Assembly: GCA_016872715.1 (NCBI GenBank)
Contig: VGZD01000028.1
Span: 1-38,053, forward strand
Direction of reading: 5' to 3'
DNA from: Planctomycetota bacterium
GTDB lineage: Bacteria; Planctomycetota; UBA1135; GCA-002686595
Length of the DNA: 38,053 nt
Positions 33,633 to 38,053 of the stretch are shown one piece after another. The number at the start of each line of letters is the position of its first letter. Positions within the stretch are counted from its first letter, which is position 1. Position numbers and translations under genes: made by a program. The notes below the pieces were generated by a model. That model saw only the letters and a program-made list of their open reading frames with translations. It had not been told where the DNA came from and made no database searches.

Positions 33633-34718
33633 ATGAAGAGTACCTGCCTCGCGCTGTGCGGCTGCCTCGCGGCGCTCGCCTCCTGCGCCACGACTCCCAG
33701 CGCGCTGCCCACGCCGCTGCCGACCCTTGCTCAGCGCGACGAGCTGATCCAGCCCGGCGAAGAGCACTTCGCGCACCTTTGGCAGCTCACGCGCCGCGGC
33801 AACAACGCGGAGGGCTACTGGAGCTTCGATGGCTCCAAGCTCGTGCTGCAGCGCGAGGTCGACGGCGCCTGCGATCGCATCTTCGTGCTCGGCGAGAGCG
33901 GGCCGGAGCTGCGCCAGATCTCCAGCGGCAAGGGCGTGACGACCTGCTCGTACTTCATGCCCGACAACAAGGAGGTGATCTACGCCTCGACGCAGGCGAG
34001 CCAATCTGGCTGCCCCACTCGCCCCGACATGAGCGAGGGCTACGTGTGGGCGATCCACCCCGAGTACGAGCTCTATGTGCAGGATCTGGCGAGCGGCGCC
34101 GAGCGGCAACTGACGAACATGCCGGGCTACGACGCCGAGGCCACCGTGTCGCCGATGGGCGATCGCATCGTGTTCACCAGCACGCGCTCGGGCGACCTCG
34201 AGCTGTGGACCTGCGCGCTCGACGGCAGCGACGCGAAGCAGGTGACGAACGAGCTCGGCTACGACGGCGGAGCGTTCTTCAGCCACGACGGCCAGCGGCT
34301 CGTGTTCCGCGCCACGAAGTTCACCGAGAGCGGCATGGGCACGCGCGAGCGCTACGTCGACTTGCTCGCGAAGAACAAGATTCGACCCCAGCTCCTCGAC
34401 ATCTACACCTGCGACGTCGACGGCTCCCACCGCCGCAAAGTGACCGATCTCGGAGGCGCGAGCTGGGCGCCCTACTTCTTCCCCGGCGATCGCCGGATCA
34501 TCTTTTCCACCAACCACCACGACAGGCGCGAAAAGCAGGTCGAATTCGACCTCTTCGCGGTCAACGACGACGGCACGGAGCTCGAGCAGGTCACGACCTA
34601 CGTCGGCTTCGACAGCTTCGCGATGTTCTCGCCCTGCGGGCGCTGGCTCGTGTTCGCATCCAACCGCGGCGGCACCGAGGCCGGCGAGACGAACCTGTTC
34701 CTCGCGCAGTGGCAGTGA
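33633..34718 (+). CDS. TolB/PD40-type beta-propeller lipoprotein
   Basis: A 361-residue lipoprotein. The N-terminus MKSTCLALCGCLAALASC18 is a lipoprotein signal with LASC lipobox. The mature part contains WD40-like PD40 units: EGYWSFDGSKLVLQ, YDAEATVSPMGDRIVFTSTRSGDLELWT, YDGGAFFSHDGQRLVFRA, ASWAPYFFPGDRRIIFSTN and a final SFAMFSPCGRWLVFASNRGG. The S-P/H-D-G-x-x-I/L-V-F pattern is typical of TolB-type propellers that bind proteins or peptides. It probably sits on the outside of the cell membrane or outer membrane and might scaffold a peptidase, since an M28 peptidase gene converges next to it (inference). ATG 33633 is preferred over GTG/ATG 33609 because the lipoprotein signal begins there. 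Confidence 0.85.
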   Translation: MKSTCLALCGCLAALASCATTPSALPTPLPTLAQRDELIQPGEEHFAHLWQLTRRGNNAEGYWSFDGSKLVLQREVDGACDRIFVLGESGPELRQISSGKGVTTCSYFMPDNKEVIYASTQASQSGCPTRPDMSEGYVWAIHPEYELYVQDLASGAERQLTNMPGYDAEATVSPMGDRIVFTSTRSGDLELWTCALDGSDAKQVTNELGYDGGAFFSHDGQRLVFRATKFTESGMGTRERYVDLLAKNKIRPQLLDIYTCDVDGSHRRKVTDLGGASWAPYFFPGDRRIIFSTNHHDRREKQVEFDLFAVNDDGTELEQVTTYVGFDSFAMFSPCGRWLVFASNRGGTEAGETNLFLAQWQ

Positions 34719-34724
34719 GCGCGC

Positions 34725-36557
34725 CTACTGCGCCTCGCGCGTCGCGAGCGTGACGCGCACTTCCTCGGTCTTGCCGTCGCGCAGGAAGCGCGCGAGCACG
34801 ACGTCGCCGGGCTTGTAGGTCTGCAGCGCGTAGACGAAGTCTTGGATCGTCTCGATGGCGATATCGCCGACCTGCACGAGCACGTCGCCCGCGAGCATGC
34901 CCGCCTTCTCCGCGGGACTGCCGGGCGAGGTGCCGCCGAGCAGCAGGCCCTTGCCGTCGTACGCGTACTCCGGCACCGTCCCGAACCACACGCGGAAGCC
35001 GCCCGCGCGCGCTTGACCGGGCTGGGCGCTCGTCGGAGCGGGAGGCTCGACCCACGCGAGCTCGCGCGTGGCGGCCATGCGGCGCGTCAGCTCGAGCGCG
35101 AGTGCGGCGACCTTCGCGGCACCCTCGGCTTCGAAGCGCTCGGCGTCATCGCTCGGCTTGTGATAGTCGCCGTGCAATCCGCTGAAGAAGTGCACGGCGG
35201 GGCGCTTGCGCTTCAGGAACGTCTGGTGATCGCTGCCTCCGACTCCCTGTCCCGAGAGCGACACGTCGAGCTCGAGCCCCAACCGCGGCCCGAGTTCCGC
35301 CAGCCACGCCGCAAAGGGCTCTGCGGAGCCGGCGCCGAGCACCGCGAGCTTGCCGTCGCCCGCGCGGCCGACCATGTCGAGATTCAGGTTGGCGACGACG
35401 CTGTCGAGCTCGAGAGCCGCGGTCTTGGCCCAGTGCTCGCTGCCGAGCAACCCGAGCTCCTCGCCCGACCACAGCGCGAACAGCACGTCGCAGTCTGGCT
35501 TGGGGCCCGCGGCGAGCGCACGCGCGACCTCGAGCACCACCGCCGTTCCGCTCGCGTTGTCGTCCGCGCCGTTGTGAATCTGCGCGCCGCCCTGCGAATC
35601 GAGCGAGCCCTCGCCGCCCCAACCGAGGTGGTCGTAGTGTGCTCCGAGCACGACGCAGCGCGACGAGTCAGCTCCGCGCAGGAGCCCGAGCACATTGGTC
35701 GCGGGCCCACGTTCGCGTGCGACGTTCGAAACGACCCGCGCGCTCGCCGTGGGCCGCGGAGCCTGAGCGAGCGGCGCACCGACATCGATCGCGGAGATCG
35801 CCGCGTCGTAGCCCGGCACGAGCGCGGCCGCGAGCTCGTGCGAGATGTACAGCGCGGGGAGCACGCTCTGTGCTGCGCGACCGACGTCGAAGCTCGGCAG
35901 CGGCTGGGACTGCTGGCTCGGATGCGGCGCGACGAGCACGGCCAGCGCGCCTTGGCGCTTCGCCGTCATCACCTTCAGAAACAGCGAGCCGGAATTGCCC
36001 CAGCCCGCGCTCTCGTGGACCGCGTCGCTCGTCGCTGCGGCGGCCTCGGGCTGCGTGCCGACCGAGTCCGGCGGCGTGCCGCGCACGATGAGTGCCACCT
36101 TGCCGTCGATGCGCTCGGAAAAGTCGTTCCAGCCCTTCGACGCGTCGACGATTCCGTAGCCGCACCACGCGATCTCGCCGGCGACCTCGCCGGCCGTCGC
36201 GCAGAACAGCGGCGCTACCTTGGCTGCGTCCGTGATTCCGTTCACGGCGCTGCCCGGCCGCACCTCGACGGGCTTGGGCACCTCGAAGGGCTGCGTGTAG
36301 CCCCGCGTGCCGCGCGGCTCGAGGCCGAGCTCGGCCATGCGTTGCGCGATCCACTCTCCAGCGCGCAGCCCGGCCTGCGTGCCGGCGCGGCGCCCCTCCT
36401 GCTCGTCGGCGGAAAGCCAAGTCACGTCCGCCTCGAGCCTCCGCGCGCGGAGCTCGGGCTGCGCGATGACGCTGTCTGTGTGGCGCGGGTTGGCGCAGGA
36501 CGACGCGAATGCGAGAGTGAACAGCGAGAGACGACGCAGGTTCGCGATGGCGCGCAT
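34725..36557 (-). CDS. M28 family metallopeptidase with PA insert and C-terminal PDZ domain
   Basis: A 610-residue exported peptidase; the N-terminus ends in FASSC21, a lipoprotein-like site. A PA domain lies at about 100-240 (VALIVRGTP, and GALAVLVAPHP). The M28 zinc-binding residues follow: GAHYDHLG (about 302-309), NGADDNASGT, WSGEELGLLGSEHW, NLDMVGR, and H in GLHGDYHKPSDD (about 460). These provide the two-zinc site of aminopeptidases. The C-terminal 90 residues look like a PDZ domain (GLLLGGTSPGSPAEKAGMLAGDVLVQVGD). Such enzymes release N-terminal amino acids from peptides outside the cytoplasm. It is convergent with the PD40 lipoprotein (six bases between stops) and divergent from the MBL gene. 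TATCCT lies seven bases before the ATG. Confidence 0.9.
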   Translation of the reverse strand: MRAIANLRRLSLFTLAFASSCANPRHTDSVIAQPELRARRLEADVTWLSADEQEGRRAGTQAGLRAGEWIAQRMAELGLEPRGTRGYTQPFEVPKPVEVRPGSAVNGITDAAKVAPLFCATAGEVAGEIAWCGYGIVDASKGWNDFSERIDGKVALIVRGTPPDSVGTQPEAAAATSDAVHESAGWGNSGSLFLKVMTAKRQGALAVLVAPHPSQQSQPLPSFDVGRAAQSVLPALYISHELAAALVPGYDAAISAIDVGAPLAQAPRPTASARVVSNVARERGPATNVLGLLRGADSSRCVVLGAHYDHLGWGGEGSLDSQGGAQIHNGADDNASGTAVVLEVARALAAGPKPDCDVLFALWSGEELGLLGSEHWAKTAALELDSVVANLNLDMVGRAGDGKLAVLGAGSAEPFAAWLAELGPRLGLELDVSLSGQGVGGSDHQTFLKRKRPAVHFFSGLHGDYHKPSDDAERFEAEGAAKVAALALELTRRMAATRELAWVEPPAPTSAQPGQARAGGFRVWFGTVPEYAYDGKGLLLGGTSPGSPAEKAGMLAGDVLVQVGDIAIETIQDFVYALQTYKPGDVVLARFLRDGKTEEVRVTLATREAQ

Positions 36558-36564
36558 GGCGCAC

Positions 36565-36570
36565 AGGATA
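36565..36570 (-). promoter_or_regulatory. -10-like element TATCCT before the M28 peptidase gene
   Basis: TATCCT on the minus strand ends seven bases before ATG 36557. It shares the 95-base divergent region with TATGCT at 36637 on the other strand. Confidence 0.5.
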
Positions 36571-36636
36571 GGCCGCTGCGCGAGCGATTTCAGCGGTCGT
36601 GGCGGCCGCCGCCGAATTCGCCGCGGCCGACGAAGC

Positions 36637-36642
36637 TATGCT
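36637..36642 (+). promoter_or_regulatory. -10-like element TATGCT before the MBL hydrolase gene
   Basis: GCTATGCTCTTCGCCCGC is followed directly by ATG 36653, ten bases after the hexamer. It differs at two positions from the stretch before ettA. Confidence 0.55.
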
Positions 36643-36652
36643 CTTCGCCCGC

Positions 36653-37438
36653 ATGCACCTGCAAGTGATCTCCTCGGGCAGCAAGGGCAATTGCGCTCTA
36701 GTGCGAGCGGGCGAGCTGCGCGCGCTCGTGGACGCAGGTCTGCCGGGGCCGGAGCTCGAGGAGCGACTCGCGCAAGCCGGACTGCCGCCGCCGAGCACCG
36801 ATCGCAAGACGCTGCACCATGTGTGGGTCACCCACGGCCACCTCGACCATGCCCGCTCGGCGGGCAAGGTCGCGCGCTCCCACCGCGCGCTGCTCCACTG
36901 CGCGGAGAGCTTGATGGGCAACGCTGCGATCCGCCGCTGTCGCAACCTCTCGACGCTCAGGGTCGGAGGCACGCAGGAGCTCGACGGGCTCGTGGTGCGC
37001 AACGTCCCGATCCCGCACGACGCGCATCCGACCGTGGCGTTCCGCATCGAGCACGAGGGTCGCGTCGCCGCGATCCTGACCGACATGGGGCGTCCCGACG
37101 ACGGCGTGGCACGCGCGCTCGCCGATGCCCACGTGCTCGTGCTCGAGTTCAACCACGACCTCGACATGCTCGCGCGTGGACCCTATCCGGCCACGCTGAA
37201 GAAGCGCGTCTCCGGCGACAGCGGGCACCTCTCCAACGAGCAGTCCGCGCAGATGCTCCGCAAGCTCGCCAGCGCGAACTTGCACACTCTGGTGCTCGCG
37301 CACCTCTCGGAAAAGAACAACCGCCCGGACATCGCGCGCGAAGTCGCCGAGCGCACGCTCGCCGAGCTCGGCCTCGCATCGCGCGTGCGGGTCGTCACCG
37401 CCAGCCAAGACGCAATCGGCGAGAACATCGCCGTCTGA
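36653..37438 (+). CDS. MBL-fold metallo-hydrolase (YycJ/WalJ-like)
   Basis: A 261-residue cytosolic protein with the MBL motif TH61GH63LD65H66. The start LQVISSGSKGNCALVRAG is typical of the YycJ/WalJ branch, where the SGSxGNx turn begins the fold. Further metal-binding elements are the H in PIPHDAHP (near 123-126), D in ILTDMG (near 142-145), and H in VLAHLSEKNNRPD (near 223-235), the last being typical of the branch. Members act as nucleases or are linked to DNA replication and cell-wall control; the exact role here is unknown. ATG 36653 is chosen over an upstream start because the family begins there and a -10-like box ends ten bases before. It converges with the AddA-like gene four bases after its stop. 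Confidence 0.85.
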   Translation: MHLQVISSGSKGNCALVRAGELRALVDAGLPGPELEERLAQAGLPPPSTDRKTLHHVWVTHGHLDHARSAGKVARSHRALLHCAESLMGNAAIRRCRNLSTLRVGGTQELDGLVVRNVPIPHDAHPTVAFRIEHEGRVAAILTDMGRPDDGVARALADAHVLVLEFNHDLDMLARGPYPATLKKRVSGDSGHLSNEQSAQMLRKLASANLHTLVLAHLSEKNNRPDIAREVAERTLAELGLASRVRVVTASQDAIGENIAV

Positions 37439-37442
37439 TCGT

Positions 37443-38053
37443 CTAGATCGGCATGTACTCGTCGGCTTCGATGAAGAACAGGCTCGCCTGCACCTTCTCG
37501 CGCGGCAGTCCCGCGATCGCGGCGACAGCCTCGCGGTAGGCCTCGAGCTGCGGGCGATAGTGTTCGCGCCGTTGCTCCAGATCCGCCTCGGGCTTGCTGG
37601 TCTTGAAGTCGAGCACCTCGGCCTTCACGACGCGCCCTCCCTCGTGCCAGAAGAGCACGCGGTCGAAACTGCCACTCTGCAGCGCATGGCCCACCAGACG
37701 CCGGAAGCGGCGCTCGCGCGAGACCCGCACGTCGCCGGATGGACGCGTGAAGTACTTCACGAAATTCGTCTTGTTCAAGGTCGCGCGGAACTCGGCCAGA
37801 TCCTTCTCGAGGCCCACGGTGTCGCGATCGACCTCGAGCGCGAGCGCGCGGAGCTCGTCGTCCGTGCGCGCGAAGTTGTCGAGCCACTCGAACTCCTCGA
37901 ACCAGCGGTGGAAGCGGCTTCCGCGCCGCTGGCTCGGCGTGTTGCCGACGCGCTCGAACAGCTTCTCAGTCTTGACCGTCTCATCGTGGCCCAGCTCGGA
38001 CGGGCTGCGACGCTCGAGCTCGCGACGCTTCTGGCTGGGCGCGAACGCGAGCG
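37443..38053 (-). CDS. C-terminal PD-(D/E)XK nuclease domain of an AddA/RecB-like helicase-nuclease (partial)
   Basis: The minus-strand frame is open from the right edge to a TAG at 37443-37445, giving about 203 residues of the C-terminus. The segment GSRFHRWFEEFEWLDN matches the G-x-x-x-H-x-x-F/E start of the RecB-type nuclease domain. SFDRVLF and AEVLDFKTSK supply the catalytic D ... D-x-K residues, and HYRPQLEAYREAV is the conserved Q-x-x-Y motif. This is the tail of UvrD-like AddA or RecB proteins, which process double-strand breaks. The helicase part lies beyond the window. A GTG at 37817 could begin a short frame, but the upstream part has clear domain sequence, so this is a truncation by the window edge and not a short gene. 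Confidence 0.85.
   Translation of the reverse strand, partial: LAFAPSQKRRELERRSPSELGHDETVKTEKLFERVGNTPSQRRGSRFHRWFEEFEWLDNFARTDDELRALALEVDRDTVGLEKDLAEFRATLNKTNFVKYFTRPSGDVRVSRERRFRRLVGHALQSGSFDRVLFWHEGGRVVKAEVLDFKTSKPEADLEQRREHYRPQLEAYREAVAAIAGLPREKVQASLFFIEADEYMPI

Noticed and set aside
37443..37817. A short stand-alone 124-residue nuclease starting at GTG 37817
   Set aside because: The frame continues upstream with clear RecB-nuclease motif sequence to the window edge, so it is the tail of a longer gene.

Overview
The window is chromosomal DNA of a very GC-rich bacterium, by eye about 70% G+C. Gene content points to Planctomycetota, probably one of its large-genome, high-GC lineages (inference). 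The clues are a secreted redoxin / cytochrome c / copper-monooxygenase fusion, secreted HEAT-repeat proteins, a TPR-bearing multi-pass membrane protein, and an exported propeller-like protein with a Cys-containing C-terminal domain of a kind I associate with planctomycete exported proteins. I see no insertion sequence, prophage, CRISPR array, tRNA or rRNA, and composition is uniform, so this looks like core or shell genome and not an island.

Layout. 1-102 is the acidic tail of a gene entering from the left. 154-4527 (minus) holds DUF3501, a small HEAT protein, a DUF72 protein and a secreted HEAT-repeat/amidotransferase-like protein. 4839-10002 (plus) holds DUF3293, a secreted metallophosphoesterase with a LamG-like tail, and a large exported protein of unknown function behind a structured leader. 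10081-11607 (minus) is an ALDH7-type aminoadipate-semialdehyde dehydrogenase. 11726-18581 (plus) holds a GT39-like membrane glycosyltransferase, EttA with a NUDIX hydrolase, a zinc-ribbon membrane protein and an exported propeller protein. 18666-21089 (minus) holds the redoxin/cytochrome/copper protein and a GNAT acetyltransferase. 21266-25078 (plus) is the classic tig-clpP-clpX block. 25124-27118 (minus) is a TMTC-like TPR membrane protein. 27212-29249 (plus) holds a DHH phosphoesterase and an RlmN-type methyltransferase. 29265-31777 (minus) holds lysine 6-aminotransferase translationally coupled to a degenerate aldehyde dehydrogenase. 31970-34718 (plus) holds an unknown protein, rnpA-yidD and a PD40/TolB-like lipoprotein. 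34725-36557 (minus) is an M28 peptidase with PA and PDZ regions, 36653-37438 (plus) is an MBL-fold hydrolase, and 37443-38053 (minus) is the C-terminal nuclease domain of an AddA-like helicase-nuclease running off the right end.

How the genes fit together. Lysine 6-aminotransferase and the ALDH7-type dehydrogenase catalyse consecutive steps from lysine to 2-aminoadipate, although they lie about 18 kb apart. Trigger factor, ClpP and ClpX form the usual folding and proteolysis block. EttA, RlmN, RnpA and YidD serve translation, RNA processing and membrane insertion.

The most unusual signal is regulatory. At ten genes a TANNNT -10-like hexamer ends only 7-12 bases before the start codon with no Shine-Dalgarno sequence, which predicts leaderless or nearly leaderless mRNAs. 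In several of these, and in two promoters with longer leaders, the -10 is followed by a shared CTCTTCGCC-type block. By contrast, three exported proteins of unknown role (4527, 7447, 16809) have recognisable SD sequences. The second unusual item is an aldehyde dehydrogenase homologue whose catalytic Cys is replaced by Pro, overlapping the lysine aminotransferase start by ATGA.
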